From positions 3,098,001-3,162,000 of the forward strand of contig NZ_SHKL01000001.1 in the NCBI RefSeq assembly GCF_004217185.1: a stretch of 64,000 nt of DNA, written 5' to 3'. Each line of letters starts with the position of its first letter. Positions within the stretch are counted from its first letter, which is position 1. The position numbers and the translations under genes were made by a program. This document shows positions 43,725 through 53,031 of this stretch, in pieces. The notes beneath the pieces are model-generated. The model was not told where the DNA came from and did no database searches. It worked only from the letters and a program-made list of their open reading frames with translations. Source of the stretch: Pseudonocardia sediminis. GTDB lineage: Bacteria; Actinomycetota; Actinomycetes; Mycobacteriales; Pseudonocardiaceae.

Positions 43725-45710
43725 GTGAGCACTCTGCTGGACCAAGCCCTGATCAACGACGACCGGATCACCGAGATCCCCGACACGAGCGAGGCGAACG
43801 GCGACATCGCCGACATCGACACCCCCCAGAACGACACCGCTGCGATCGACACCGTCGAGAGCGACACGGTGAAGGACGACATCACCGAGAACGACACCCC
43901 CGGGAACGACGCCACCGAGCGCCCGGTCGACGACACCGTCACCGACGAGGCCGCCGAGAACGACACGGACGACGACACCGACGACGAGCCGGAGAGCACC
44001 GGCACGACGTTCGCCGACCTCGGCCTCGCGCCGCAGCTGCTGCGCGAGCTCGAGGGCCTCGGCTACGAGCACCCCAGCCCGATCCAGGCGGAGTCGATCG
44101 TCCCGCTGATCGCCGGCCGTGACCTGCTCGGCCAGGCCGCGACCGGTACCGGCAAGACGGCGGCGTTCGCGCTGCCGATGCTGCAGCGCCTGACCGACGG
44201 CCGGGCGGGCAAGTCCCGCGGATCGCGCCCGTTCGGGCTGGTCCTGGCACCGACCCGTGAGCTGGCCATGCAGGTCGGCGAGGCGGTGGCGCGCTACGGC
44301 CGCAACGTCGGCGCGAAGGTCGTCACCGTCTACGGCGGCGCCCCGATCGGCCCGCAGCTGGGCACCCTGCGCCGCGGCGTCGACATCGTGGTGGCCACCC
44401 CCGGCCGCGCGATCGACCTGCTCAACCGCAACGCCCTGTCCCTGGACGCGATCGAGGTCGCCGTCCTGGACGAGGCCGACGAGATGCTCGACATGGGCTT
44501 CATCGAGGACATCGACCTGCTGCTCGACGCCACCCCGGCGACGCGCCAGACGGTGCTGTTCTCCGCGACGATGCCGAGCCGGATCGTCAGCCTGGCGCGC
44601 AAGCACCTCAACGACCCGGTCGACATCCGGATGGGCAAGGTCGAGACGCCGGAGGGCGAGGCCCCCAAGGTCCGTCAGACCGCGTACAACGTCCCGCGCA
44701 GCCACGTCACGGTGGCGCTGGGCCGCGTGCTGGAGATGGAGCGCCCGACCGCGGCGATCGTCTTCTGCCGCACCCGGGCCGACGTCGACGCCGTCACCGA
44801 GACGCTCACCGGCCGCGGCCTGCGCGCCGAGGCGCTGCACGGCGGCATGGATCAGGAGCACCGCACCCGCGTCGTGGAGCGTCTGCGCGCCGGCCGGACC
44901 GACCTGCTGGTCGCCACCGACGTCGCCGCGCGCGGCCTGGACATCGACTCGCTGACCCACGTGGTCAACCACGACGTCCCGTCCTCGCCGGAGGCCTACG
45001 TGCACCGCATCGGCCGGGTCGGCCGTGCGGGACGCGAGGGCGTCGCGATCACCCTGGTCACCCCGGGGTCGGTCCGTCACCTGCGCGGCATCGAGCGACT
45101 GACCGGCACCACGGTGCCGGTGGCGCCGGTGCCGACCGTGCAGGACCTGCGCGACGCGCGCCTGGCGCGCACCGCGGTGACGATCGCCGAGCAGATCGAG
45201 GCCGGCAGCGACAACGACGGCGTCGACGCCCTGGTGCTGGAGCTGGCCCAGGAGAACGACCTGCAGACGATCGCCGCCGCCGCGATCCGGATGGCACGGG
45301 CCGGCACGGCCGTCGCCGACGACGAGATCGACATCCCGGAGGTCCGGGCCCCGCGCGGCGGTGCCGCCGGTGGCCGGGACGCCCGCGGCCCGCGTCGCGA
45401 GGGCCCCGGCGGTCCCGGTGGCGCCCGCGGTCAGGGCTCGCGCCCGCCGAAGGCCGGCACCACCCGGCTGTTCGTCTCGGCCGGTCGCGCGTCGGGGGTG
45501 CGCCCGCAGGACATCGTGGGTGCACTCGCCAACGAGTCGCGCCTGTCCGGCCGTGACATCGGCGCGATCCAGATCCACGAGCGCCACGCCCTGGTCGAGG
45601 TGCCCGAGCACGCGGCCGACGACGTCGTGAAGTCGCTGCGCGGCGCCACGACGCTCAAGGGCCGCAAGGCCAACGTGCGCCGCGACCGCGACGCCGCAGG
45701 CGCCCGCTAG
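43725..45710 (+). CDS. deaD: DEAD-box RNA helicase (DeaD/CsdA type)
   Basis: A 661-residue helicase for ribosome assembly and cold adaptation. An acidic N-terminus of about 80 residues repeats NDT/DIT units. Then come the Q motif (FADLGLAPQLLRELEGLGYEHPSPIQ in two parts), Walker A ATGTGKT near 137, DEAD in VLDEADEML near 246, SAT near 278 and HRIGRVGRAGR near 426. An Arg/Gly-rich spacer leads to a C-terminal DbpA-type RNA-binding domain (TRLFVSAGRASGVRPQDIVG). The GTG start has only a weak GGAC site; the 291-bp upstream region may be a long leader. A strong terminator follows. Confidence 0.95.
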   Translation: MSTLLDQALINDDRITEIPDTSEANGDIADIDTPQNDTAAIDTVESDTVKDDITENDTPGNDATERPVDDTVTDEAAENDTDDDTDDEPESTGTTFADLGLAPQLLRELEGLGYEHPSPIQAESIVPLIAGRDLLGQAATGTGKTAAFALPMLQRLTDGRAGKSRGSRPFGLVLAPTRELAMQVGEAVARYGRNVGAKVVTVYGGAPIGPQLGTLRRGVDIVVATPGRAIDLLNRNALSLDAIEVAVLDEADEMLDMGFIEDIDLLLDATPATRQTVLFSATMPSRIVSLARKHLNDPVDIRMGKVETPEGEAPKVRQTAYNVPRSHVTVALGRVLEMERPTAAIVFCRTRADVDAVTETLTGRGLRAEALHGGMDQEHRTRVVERLRAGRTDLLVATDVAARGLDIDSLTHVVNHDVPSSPEAYVHRIGRVGRAGREGVAITLVTPGSVRHLRGIERLTGTTVPVAPVPTVQDLRDARLARTAVTIAEQIEAGSDNDGVDALVLELAQENDLQTIAAAAIRMARAGTAVADDEIDIPEVRAPRGGAAGGRDARGPRREGPGGPGGARGQGSRPPKAGTTRLFVSAGRASGVRPQDIVGALANESRLSGRDIGAIQIHERHALVEVPEHAADDVVKSLRGATTLKGRKANVRRDRDAAGAR

Positions 45711-45720
45711 TCACGCACGG

Positions 45721-45760
45721 GAAGGGCCCCGCCACACCACACGGTGTGACGGGGCCCTTC
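45721..45760 (+). terminator. Strong hairpin terminator after the helicase gene
   Basis: An 18-bp stem with one mismatch, GAAGGGCCCCGCCACACC against GGTGTGACGGGGCCCTTC, and an ACAC loop, begins 10 bp after the helicase stop codon. The next gene is convergent, so it may serve both. Confidence 0.9.
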
Positions 45761-45774
45761 TCGTGTTCCAGGGG

Positions 45775-46272
45775 TCAGTGGACCTCGACGCGGTCGTAGG
45801 GCTCGAGACCCTCGTAGAAGGTCCGGGCGTCGTCGCCGGGCATCCGCACGCAGCCCGCGGACGGCGTCTCCGGGTTGCCCTCGTGAAACGCGATCCCGCC
45901 CGGGGCGAAGAACACCGCCCACGGCATGGGGGCGTCGTCGAACTCCTTGCTGCGGTGGTGGGCGTCCTTGCGCTGCACCGAGAACGCGCCGGTCGGGGTC
46001 TCCCGGCCCTGACCGCCGTGGCTGATCGTCACCGGGCCGTACTCGATCTCACCGTGGCGGATCAGCCAGGCCCGGTCGTTCTCCAGGTCCACGCAGGCCC
46101 GCGTCCCGACGGCGCACGGCGTGCCGTCGACGGTGTCCGGGGCGGCGACGGCGGTCCCGGCGGCGCCGACCCCGGCCAGCAGGCCGACCGTGACGACCGC
46201 GAGTACCCGCCGGCGGCGGCCGGCCGCGCATCCGTCGGTGGGGGCGTCGTGTCGGCCGGTCGTGCGCACCAT
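45775..46272 (-). CDS. Small L,D-transpeptidase (YkuD domain)
   Basis: A 165-residue exported YkuD protein. A signal peptide (about 22-44, ending TAVAAPD) is followed by a minimal catalytic domain: RAWLIRHGEIEYGPVTIS, TPTGAFSVQRKD, and the active-site HEGNPETPSAGCVRMP with Cys near 141. It lacks the Ig-like domains of the larger enzyme in this window. It probably forms 3-3 cross-links or attaches proteins to peptidoglycan. Confidence 0.88.
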   Translation of the reverse strand: MVRTTGRHDAPTDGCAAGRRRRVLAVVTVGLLAGVGAAGTAVAAPDTVDGTPCAVGTRACVDLENDRAWLIRHGEIEYGPVTISHGGQGRETPTGAFSVQRKDAHHRSKEFDDAPMPWAVFFAPGGIAFHEGNPETPSAGCVRMPGDDARTFYEGLEPYDRVEVH

Positions 46273-46441
46273 CGGTTCTCGGTGTTCCTCTCGGACGTTC
46301 GCGGGACGTACTCAGGGACCAACGAGCCGTCTCCGGGAGCGGGTTCGATCCCTTGTCGGCTCCACCCGGTCGGGGTAGGTATGGCGGCGGGCGTCACGCT
46401 GACGGCGTCCGGAATTGCACACCACCACGCGAGGAGTCCCC

Positions 46442-48139
46442 ATGACGACGACCGATCCGGCGACCCGCAGGGACCTCAAGCCGCGCAGCCATCAGGTCAC
46501 CGACGGCATCGGCGCCACCGCCGCGCGCAGCATGCTGCGCGCGGTCGGGATGCGCGACGACGACTTCCGCAAGCCGCAGATCGGCATTGCGTCGAGCTGG
46601 AACGAGATCACCCCGTGCAACCTGTCGCTGCAGCGCCTGGCGATGGCGGCCAAGGAGGGCGTGCACGCCGCGGGCGGCTACCCGATGGAGTTCGGCACGA
46701 TCTCGGTCTCCGACGCCATCTCGATGGGCCACGTCGGGATGCACTACTCGCTGGTCAGCCGCGAGATCATCGCCGACTCGGTGGAGACGGTGGTGCAGGC
46801 CGAGCGTCTCGACGGAACGGTGCTGCTCGCCGGCTGCGACAAGTCGCTGCCCGGGATGCTGATGGCCGCGGCACGGCTGGACCTGGCCGGGGTGTTCGTC
46901 TACGCCGGGTCGATCATGCCGGGCCGGGTGGGCGACCGGGAGGTCAACATCTCGGACGCGTTCGAGGGGATCGGCGCGTGCTCGCGCGGGTTGATCACCG
47001 AGGCCGAGCTGGACACCCTGGAGCGGGCGATGTGTCCCGGCGAGGGTGCCTGCGGCGGCTTCTACACCGCGAACACGATGGCCGCGGCGGCCGAGGCGAT
47101 GGGCATGGCGCTGCCGGGCTCGGCCAGCCCGCCCGCGGTGGACCGTCGCCGCGACGGCGTCGCCCGCGCGTCCGGTGAGGCGGCCATCGGCATGATCGAG
47201 AAGGGGATCACGGCCCGGGACGTGATGACCCGGGAGGCGTTCGAGAACGCGATCGCCGTCGTCGTGGCGTTCGGCGGGTCCACGAACGCGGTGTTGCACC
47301 TGCTCGCGATCGCCCGCGAGGCCGGGGTCCCGCTGGAGCTCGACGACTTCAACCGGGTCGGCGACCGGGTGCCGCACCTGGCCGACGTCAAGCCGTTCGG
47401 CAAGCACCTGATGTACGCCGTCGACCAGGTCGGCGGCGTGCCGGTGGTGATGAAGGCGCTGCTCGACGCCGGACTGCTCCACGGCGACGCGCTGACCGTC
47501 ACCGGGCGCACGGTGGCGGAGAACCTGGCCGAGCTGGACCCGCCGGGCATCGACGGCTCGGTGATCCGCGACCTGAAGAACCCGATCCACCCCACCGGCG
47601 GCCTGACGATCCTGCGCGGGTCGCTGGCCCCGGACGGTGCGGTGGTCAAGTCCGCGGGCTTCGACGCGGCGCAGTTCGTCGGCACCGCCCGGGTGTTCGA
47701 CGGCGAGCAGGGCGCACTCGACGCCGTCGACGACGGCACGGTCGGCGCCGGGGACATCGTGGTGATCCGCTACGAGGGTCCGCGCGGCGGTCCGGGGATG
47801 CGGGAGATGCTCGCCGTCACCGGGCGGATCAAGGGCGCCGGGCTGGGCAAGGACGTGCTGCTGGTGACCGACGGCCGGTTCTCCGGCGCGACCACCGGCC
47901 TGTGCGTCGGGCACGTCGCCCCGGAGGCCGCGGACGGCGGCCCGATCGCCCTGGTCGAGACCGGCGACCGGATCACCCTGGACATGACCGACCGGACGCT
48001 GAGCCTGGACATCGACGACGCCGAGTTCGAGCGCCGCCGCGCCGCCTGGGTCCGCCCGGAGCCGACGAACCGCTACGGCGTGCTCGGCAAGTACGCCAAG
48101 CTCGTCTCCTCCGCCGCCGACGGGGCCGTCTGCGGATAG
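46442..48139 (+). CDS. ilvD: Dihydroxy-acid dehydratase
   Basis: Converts 2,3-dihydroxy-isovalerate or -methylvalerate to the 2-keto acid in valine and isoleucine synthesis. The 565-residue protein has the cluster ligands in [20 protein letters not shown] and [14 protein letters not shown], and the C-terminal LTDGRFSG-type [28 protein letters not shown] is 6 nt before the ATG. No other ilv gene adjoins. The 169-bp leader shows no leader peptide or T-box. The final codons and TAG resemble one arm of the interspersed repeat family that begins 18 bp downstream. Confidence 0.97.
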   Translation: MTTTDPATRRDLKPRSHQVTDGIGATAARSMLRAVGMRDDDFRKPQIGIASSWNEITPCNLSLQRLAMAAKEGVHAAGGYPMEFGTISVSDAISMGHVGMHYSLVSREIIADSVETVVQAERLDGTVLLAGCDKSLPGMLMAAARLDLAGVFVYAGSIMPGRVGDREVNISDAFEGIGACSRGLITEAELDTLERAMCPGEGACGGFYTANTMAAAAEAMGMALPGSASPPAVDRRRDGVARASGEAAIGMIEKGITARDVMTREAFENAIAVVVAFGGSTNAVLHLLAIAREAGVPLELDDFNRVGDRVPHLADVKPFGKHLMYAVDQVGGVPVVMKALLDAGLLHGDALTVTGRTVAENLAELDPPGIDGSVIRDLKNPIHPTGGLTILRGSLAPDGAVVKSAGFDAAQFVGTARVFDGEQGALDAVDDGTVGAGDIVVIRYEGPRGGPGMREMLAVTGRIKGAGLGKDVLLVTDGRFSGATTGLCVGHVAPEAADGGPIALVETGDRITLDMTDRTLSLDIDDAEFERRRAAWVRPEPTNRYGVLGKYAKLVSSAADGAVCG

Positions 48140-48156
48140 CGCGGCTGACGCCGCCC

Positions 48157-48196
48157 GTGCGCAGATATCGCTGCCGGAGCAGCGATATCCGCGCAC
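48157..48196. repeat. Palindromic element, family A copy 1
   Basis: Two 19-nt arms, GTGCGCAGATATCGCTGCC and AGCAGCGATATCCGCGCAC, pair at 17 of 19 positions with a 2-nt centre. Two further 40-bp copies with the same 19-2-19 plan lie at 53630-53669 and 59783-59822. A degenerate half-copy overlaps the ilvD stop just upstream (48128-48146). Confidence 0.85.
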
Positions 48197-48222
48197 GACC
48201 CCCGGCGCGAGACGGCTGCGCC

Positions 48223-48277
48223 TCCGGCTCGTGGAGCTGTCGTGCGGGCCCGCGACACGGAAGCTCCACGGGTGCGG
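48223..48277. repeat. Palindromic element, family B copy 3 (diverged)
   Basis: Aligns without gaps to the 55-bp element at 10013-10067, best over its right half (GACACGGAAGCTCCACGGG against GGCACGGAAGCGTCATGAG). Its arms CGTGGAGCT and AGCTCCACG pair perfectly, indicating compensatory change. It follows a family A element by 26 bp in the gap between ilvD and the next convergent gene. Confidence 0.6.
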
Positions 48278-48294
48278 CGCCCCGGGACGCCGGG

Positions 48295-48603
48295 TCAGGC
48301 GAGGGCAGGCTCGCGTCGTCCCTGGGCCGGGCGGACCATCACCACGGCGACGACCGCGGCCGCCAGGAGCACCACGGTCACCACCGCCATCCACACGGGC
48401 ATCTCACCCAGCCCGAGCATCGGCAGCAGCGACGAGATCATCCGGAACACGACGGCGACCCATATCGCGACCCTCCCGCCACCGGACCGGCGCAGCCCGA
48501 ACCACGCGAGCACCGGGAGCAGCGCGAGCACCCCCAGGCCGGCCCCGAAGAGCTCGGCCCCCGGCGGCGCCTCCGCCGTCGAGACCCACACCGGTTCGAT
48601 CAT
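48295..48603 (-). CDS. Small three-helix membrane protein, unknown
   Basis: About 102 residues with three hydrophobic segments: LFGAGLGVLALLPVLAWFGL, VAIWVAVVFRMISSLLPML and MPVWMAVVTVVLLAAAVVAVVM. No family is recognised. The first 20 residues are antisense to a LuxR-type remnant, and the ATG lacks a clear ribosome-binding site, so the true start may be further in. Confidence 0.5.
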   Translation of the reverse strand: MIEPVWVSTAEAPPGAELFGAGLGVLALLPVLAWFGLRRSGGGRVAIWVAVVFRMISSLLPMLGLGEMPVWMAVVTVVLLAAAVVAVVMVRPAQGRREPALA

Positions 48604-48691
48604 CGGAAAGCTCGGGCTGGCCGCGTCGGACGAGGACCACATCCGGGTCCTCGCGGTCCTGGCCCATCTGGAGGCGAACCCCTCCACCTGA
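48566..48691 (+). pseudogene. C-terminal remnant of a LuxR-family regulator
   Basis: The frame reads SAVETHTGSIIGKLGLAASD then EDHIRVLAVLAHLEANPST and a stop. This is the end of a NarL/LuxR helix-turn-helix: the recognition helix (VxTHxxxIxxKLGL) and the closing helix seen in actinobacterial response regulators. Nothing upstream in this frame resembles the first HTH helices or a receiver domain; instead the minus-strand membrane-protein gene begins there. Looks like a leftover from a rearrangement. Confidence 0.55.
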
Positions 48692-48763
48692 CGGTGCCCG
48701 CACTGGCGGAGCCTCCGTGCGGCCGGCCCGCACGAAGGCTGCGCGAGCAGCCCGCCGGAGCGG

Positions 48764-49111
48764 TCACCCGGACCGGACGACGCCCCGTCGCAGTGCCGGT
48801 ACGACCAGGCCGCAGCCGACGACCGTGAGCACGACGACCGCCCCCGCGGCCACCCGGGCGGCCGCCGGGACGCCGGGCTCGGTGAAGGCCGGCACCGCGG
48901 TCGCCGCGGAGACCAGGCGCAGCAGCACCAGCCCGATCGTCGCGCCCCGGTGGCCGCGCCACGCGAACCACAGCAGGGCCAGCGACACGACGCCTATCGC
49001 CGTCCCGATCGCGGCGATCGCGATCGGCGGGTGCTCGCCGTCGGTGAGCAGGATCCCGGCCACGTCGACCAGCGACAGCAACCCGAGCAGCAGGAGACCG
49101 GCGCGGATCAT
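48764..49111 (-). CDS. Small four-helix membrane protein, unknown
   Basis: A 115-residue hydrophobic protein: MIRAGLLLLGLLSLVDVAGI, IAIAAIGTAIGVVSLALLWFAW, GATIGLVLLRLVSAATAV and ARVAAGAVVVLTVVGCGLVV. It overlaps the upstream membrane-protein gene by ATGA, so the two are coupled. The pair is divergent from a sensor kinase/response regulator gene pair and could be controlled by it. No family assigned. Confidence 0.7.
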   Translation of the reverse strand: MIRAGLLLLGLLSLVDVAGILLTDGEHPPIAIAAIGTAIGVVSLALLWFAWRGHRGATIGLVLLRLVSAATAVPAFTEPGVPAAARVAAGAVVVLTVVGCGLVVPALRRGVVRSG

Positions 49112-49773
49112 CGCTGCACCCGCCCCGCCGCCGTCGCCGCGACGCCGAACCCGAGCGCGGTGAGGCACCACGCCAGCGCGTCGAGCAGGTGGTTCGGCAC
49201 CACGACCGCGAACACCAGGTGCAGCGGCTGGGACACGACCAGCGCGACCGCGACCCAGCGGGGGATCACCCGCCAGAGGGCGATCCCGAGCAGCACCGTG
49301 CCGAGGATGTGCCCGCCCACGAACAGCAGCGAGGCGACCACGGCGGTCGGGTTCGCGTCGAGGGCGCCGCTCAGGGCGGCGACGGTGCCCGGCGCGACGC
49401 CGGCGCGCGGCGCGGCCAGCACGAGCTGGTCGGACGCGGTCACCCAGAACAGGCTGGTGAATCCCACCCAGCTCAGCACGGCCGCGACCGTGCCGAGCAC
49501 CGGGCGGGCGGCCGCGGCCACCCGCCCGACGACGAGCACACCGAGCGGCAGCGTCAGGAGGGCGAGGTAGGCGAGCCAGAGTACGGCGCTCTGCGCACCG
49601 GGCCGGTCGGCCGCCGAGGTGGCGATCGTGAGCGGGTCGTCGTCGGTGGAGTAGGGCATCACGCCGCGCAGTGCCGCGACGGCCAGCGGGCCGATCGGGG
49701 CGATCAGGACGGCGGTCCGCAACCGGTGGGATCGGTCGGCGCCGGTGGGCGGGGCGAGGGCTGTGGTCGTCAT
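49108..49773 (-). CDS. Polytopic membrane protein, unknown
   Basis: A 221-residue protein with about six helices, such as SAVLWLAYLALLTLPLGVLVVG, AAVLSWVGFTSLFWVTASDQLVLAA and VVASLLFVGGHILGTVLLGIALWRVIP. The pattern (GGHxxGTxLLGxAL) recalls DUF4386-like membrane proteins. It is the first gene of a two-gene unit, 129 bp from the divergent sensor kinase gene. Confidence 0.75.
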   Translation of the reverse strand: MTTTALAPPTGADRSHRLRTAVLIAPIGPLAVAALRGVMPYSTDDDPLTIATSAADRPGAQSAVLWLAYLALLTLPLGVLVVGRVAAAARPVLGTVAAVLSWVGFTSLFWVTASDQLVLAAPRAGVAPGTVAALSGALDANPTAVVASLLFVGGHILGTVLLGIALWRVIPRWVAVALVVSQPLHLVFAVVVPNHLLDALAWCLTALGFGVAATAAGRVQR

Positions 49774-49902
49774 GACGGCAGCGTGCGAGCGGCGCCGACC
49801 CGTCCGGAAGGGACGGTCCCCGGGGCCCACCCGGGCAGGATCCCGGACCGCACCGGGAACGGACCCGGGACACGGGGGTGCGACCTGGGCCACACTTCCG
49901 CG

Positions 49903-51906
49903 GTGACCAGCGACGGGTATGACCGCACCGGGCGAGGTCCGGTGACGGCGTTCGTCGTGGCCGGGGTCGTCCTCGCCGAGCTCGTCGCCGGTGCGGTCGC
50001 CGCCGCGGCCGCCGGCTGGACGTTCGCCGAGATGGTCGACGCCTTCGTCGTCACGAACTTCGTGATCGGCCTGTCCTGCGGCATCGCCGGGTTCCTGATC
50101 GCGTGGCAGCGGCCGCGCAACCCGGTCGGCTGGCTGCTCCTGGCCGCCGGCGTCGCCCAGTCCGGCACCGCCGCGTTCGCGCCACTGCTCGACCTGGCCG
50201 CCCGGGCCGGGTGGTCCGGCCCGGCGCTGCGGACCCTGGCCACGGTCACCGCGTACGCGTGGCCGTGGTCGATCGGGACGTTCCTGCCGCTGGCGCTGCT
50301 GATGTTCCCCGAGGGCCGCCTGCTGCCCGGACGGTTCTGGCGGGCCGCCGTCGGGCTGGCCGTACTGCTCGGACCGCTGTTCGCCCTCGAGGTCGGCAGC
50401 GACCCGGCCGGACTCCCGACCGCCGCCGGCCCCGTGCAGCCCTGGCCGGTCCTCACCGGGTACGCGCAGCTCGCGCCGTTGTGGACGGCCGCGGAGCTGA
50501 TCAACATCGCCGTCTACCTGCTGGCCGTGGCCGGTCTCGTGCTGCGCTACCGCCGCGGCGACGAGCAGCGGCGTCGCCAGCTCCTCTGGCTGGTCCTGGC
50601 GCTGGTCGTGGTCACCGTGATGCTGGTGCCGTGGGGGCTGTTCACGGCCGGCCCGATCCTGCAGCTGCTGGCGATCGCGCTGGTCCCCGGCGCGATGACG
50701 ATCGCGGTGCTGCGCCACCAGCTGCTCGACATCCGGCTGGTCCTCTCCCGCACGGTGCTCTACGCCCTGCTGACCTGCGCCGTCGTCGTGGCCTACCTCG
50801 GGCTGGTGGCCTTCGCCGGGCAGGTGCTGCGCCCCGGTCCCGGGATCGGTGACTCGGTGCTGGCCACGCTCGTGATCGCGGTCGGGTTCAACCCGGTGCG
50901 CGTGCGGCTGCAGCGGGTCGTCGACCGCGCGCTCTACGGCGACCGCGCCGACCCGGTGCGCGCGCTGGCGCGGATGGGGGAGCGACTCCGTTCCGGAGGG
51001 GACGACCCGGGCGAGGTCCTCGCCGCCGTGTGCGAGGCGCTGCGCCTGCCCTACGCCGCGCTGCGCCGCGACGGGACCGAACGGGCCCGCCACGGCGACC
51101 CCACCGACTCGCAGGAGGTCGTCGGGCTGAACTTTCAGGGCGAGCGCGTCGGCGAGCTCGCCGTCGGCGCACGGCCCGGGCAACGCGGCCTGGACCGGGC
51201 GGACCGTGCGGCGCTGGAGATCCTCGCCGCGCCGCTGGCCGTCGCCGTGCACGCGACGGCCCTGTCGGAGTCGTTGCAGCGCTCGCGCGAGCAGATCGTG
51301 GCCGCCCGTGAGGAGGAGCGCCGCCGTCTGCGCCGCGATCTGCACGACGGCCTCGGCCCCGTCCTGACCGGCATCTCGTTCCAGGCCGACGCGGCCGGCA
51401 ACCTCCTCACGTCCGACCCGGAGGCGGCCGCGGACCTGCTGATCGCCCTGCGGGCCGCGGCGACCGAGGCGATCGCCGACGTCCGGCGTCTCGTGCACGA
51501 CCTGCGCCCGCCCGCGCTCGACGAGCTCGGCCTCATCGAGGCGCTGCGCCGGCACGCCGACCAGCTCGGTGTCGGTGCGCCCACCGTGGCCGTGCACGCG
51601 CCCGCGACGCTGCCGCAGCTCCCGGCGGCGGTGGAGGTGGCCGCCTACCGGATCGCGGTGGAGGCGCTGACGAACGCGGTCCGGCATTCCGGCGGCGAGC
51701 GGGTGGACCTGCGGATCGAGGTGGACGGCGCGCTGGAGGTGTCGGTGGACGACGACGGCGGCCGCGCGTCCGGATGGACGCCCGGCGTCGGTCTGACCTC
51801 GATGCGCGAGCGCGCCGCCGAGCTCGGCGGCAGCGTGGCGGCCGGTCCGGAGCCCGGCGGGGGACGGGTCGCGGCGAGGCTGCCGCTGACCGGGGCGGCG
51901 TCGTGA
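49903..51906 (+). CDS. Membrane sensor histidine kinase (NarL-system type)
   Basis: A 667-residue kinase. Six or more helices form a membrane sensor in the first 320 residues, followed by a GAF-like region, then the dimerisation/phosphoacceptor motif REEERRRLRRDLHDGLGPVL with His near 481, and a HATPase domain with EALTNAVRHSGG near 586 and a terminal GVGLTSMRERAAELGG. Start is a GTG without a good ribosome-binding site; another GTG is 13 codons later. It overlaps the response regulator gene as GTGA. Confidence 0.92.
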   Translation: MTSDGYDRTGRGPVTAFVVAGVVLAELVAGAVAAAAAGWTFAEMVDAFVVTNFVIGLSCGIAGFLIAWQRPRNPVGWLLLAAGVAQSGTAAFAPLLDLAARAGWSGPALRTLATVTAYAWPWSIGTFLPLALLMFPEGRLLPGRFWRAAVGLAVLLGPLFALEVGSDPAGLPTAAGPVQPWPVLTGYAQLAPLWTAAELINIAVYLLAVAGLVLRYRRGDEQRRRQLLWLVLALVVVTVMLVPWGLFTAGPILQLLAIALVPGAMTIAVLRHQLLDIRLVLSRTVLYALLTCAVVVAYLGLVAFAGQVLRPGPGIGDSVLATLVIAVGFNPVRVRLQRVVDRALYGDRADPVRALARMGERLRSGGDDPGEVLAAVCEALRLPYAALRRDGTERARHGDPTDSQEVVGLNFQGERVGELAVGARPGQRGLDRADRAALEILAAPLAVAVHATALSESLQRSREQIVAAREEERRRLRRDLHDGLGPVLTGISFQADAAGNLLTSDPEAAADLLIALRAAATEAIADVRRLVHDLRPPALDELGLIEALRRHADQLGVGAPTVAVHAPATLPQLPAAVEVAAYRIAVEALTNAVRHSGGERVDLRIEVDGALEVSVDDDGGRASGWTPGVGLTSMRERAAELGGSVAAGPEPGGGRVAARLPLTGAAS

Positions 51907-52556
51907 CGATCCGGGTGGTGCTGGCCGACGACCACCCCGTCGTCCGGGACGGGTTGTCGGCGCTGCTGTCGTCGCGGGAGGGGATCGATGTCGTCGGCAC
52001 CGCGTCCGGCGGGCGCGAGGCGATCCGTGCCGCCGTCACCGAGCGACCCGACGTCCTCGTGCTGGACCTGCAGATGCCCGACCTCGACGGCGTCGCGGCG
52101 GCCCGCGAGATCGGCCGCGCCGCGCCGGACGTCGCCGTGCTGATGCTGACGATGTTCGACGACGACGACTCGGTGTTCGCCGCCATGCGTGCCGGGGCCC
52201 GGGGCTACCTGCTCAAGGGTGCGTCGCAGGACGAGATCGTGCGGGCGATCCAGGCCGTGGCCGCCGGGGAGGCGATCTTCGGGCCCGGCGTCGCCCGGCG
52301 TGTCCTCGGGCAGCTGTCCGGCCCGGTCGCGCAGGCGGCCCCGTTCCCGGAGCTCACCCCGCGCGAGCTGCAGGTCCTGGAGCTGCTCACCTCTGGTCTG
52401 GGCACCGCCGCGATCGGTGCCCGGCTCGGGCTCGCGCCCAAGACCGTCACCAACCACACGTCGTCGATCTTCGCGAAGCTGCAGGTGCACGGCCGCGCCG
52501 AGGCCGTGGCCCGGGCCCGCCGTGCCGGTCTCGGGGAGTCGCCGCAGGGCCGGTGA
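51903..52556 (+). CDS. LuxR/NarL-family response regulator
   Basis: A 217-residue regulator paired with the preceding kinase. The receiver has ADDHP at the N-terminus, the phosphoacceptor Asp near 55 in VLVLDLQMPDLDG, and K in YLLKGAS. The C-terminal HTH runs LTPRELQVLELLTSGLGTAAIG then GLAPKTVTNHTSSIFAKLQV. GTG start overlapping the kinase TGA. Likely targets include the divergent membrane-protein pair (inference). Confidence 0.95.
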   Translation: MTIRVVLADDHPVVRDGLSALLSSREGIDVVGTASGGREAIRAAVTERPDVLVLDLQMPDLDGVAAAREIGRAAPDVAVLMLTMFDDDDSVFAAMRAGARGYLLKGASQDEIVRAIQAVAAGEAIFGPGVARRVLGQLSGPVAQAAPFPELTPRELQVLELLTSGLGTAAIGARLGLAPKTVTNHTSSIFAKLQVHGRAEAVARARRAGLGESPQGR

Positions 52557-52613
52557 CGGTCCCGACGAGGGGGTGCCGGAGAGGAGCCGTTCCCACCGGT
52601 CCAAGGTGGAGGC

Positions 52614-52943
52614 ATGACGCAGCAGAGTTCGCCGGACCCCCGGCCCGCCGTCGACCAGCTCGCCGACCGGATCGGCCGCGACCAGGTGTTCGGTGCACCC
52701 GTCGAGCAGGCCGGGGCGGTGGTCGTCCCGGTGGCGCGCGTCCGGGCCGGTGGTGGGTCCGGACCGGGGCGGCGCGGTCAGGGCACGGGGGTCGTCGCCC
52801 GGCCGGTGGGGGCCTTCTCGATCTCCGCCGACGGCAAGGTCTCCTGGCACCCGGCCGTCGACGTCAACCGGATCGTCCTCGGCGGGCAGCTGGCCCTGCT
52901 CGGCGTCGTCGCGATCGCGGGGTTCGTGGCGCGCCGCCGCTGA
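52614..52943 (+). CDS. GerW/YtfJ-like protein
   Basis: A 109-residue protein. DQVFGAPVEQAGAVVVPVARVRAGGGSG, the Gly-rich loop and PVGAFSISADGKVSWHPAVDVNRIVLGGQL match the GerW (YtfJ) family, named for a Bacillus spore protein but widespread in non-sporing actinobacteria. A short hydrophobic segment and RRR close the protein. GGTGGAGG is 2 nt from the ATG, closer than ideal. Function outside Bacillus is unknown. Confidence 0.8.
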   Translation: MTQQSSPDPRPAVDQLADRIGRDQVFGAPVEQAGAVVVPVARVRAGGGSGPGRRGQGTGVVARPVGAFSISADGKVSWHPAVDVNRIVLGGQLALLGVVAIAGFVARRR

Positions 52944-53031
52944 ACGGGCGCACCGGGCGTCGCGGCGTGCGAGGAGCCTCCGGAACGGACATCGTCTCGG
53001 CCGGCCGGGGGCGGGCTCGTAGGCTCCGGGG

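Noticed and set aside
43629..45611. A 660-codon minus-strand frame
   Set aside because: Shadow of the DEAD-box helicase gene; no recognisable domain.
46324..46362. tRNA-like segment with GGTTCGATCC upstream of ilvD
   Set aside because: GAGCCG and CGGCTC can pair, but only about 39 nt lie between, the T-stem pairs poorly and there are no D or anticodon arms.
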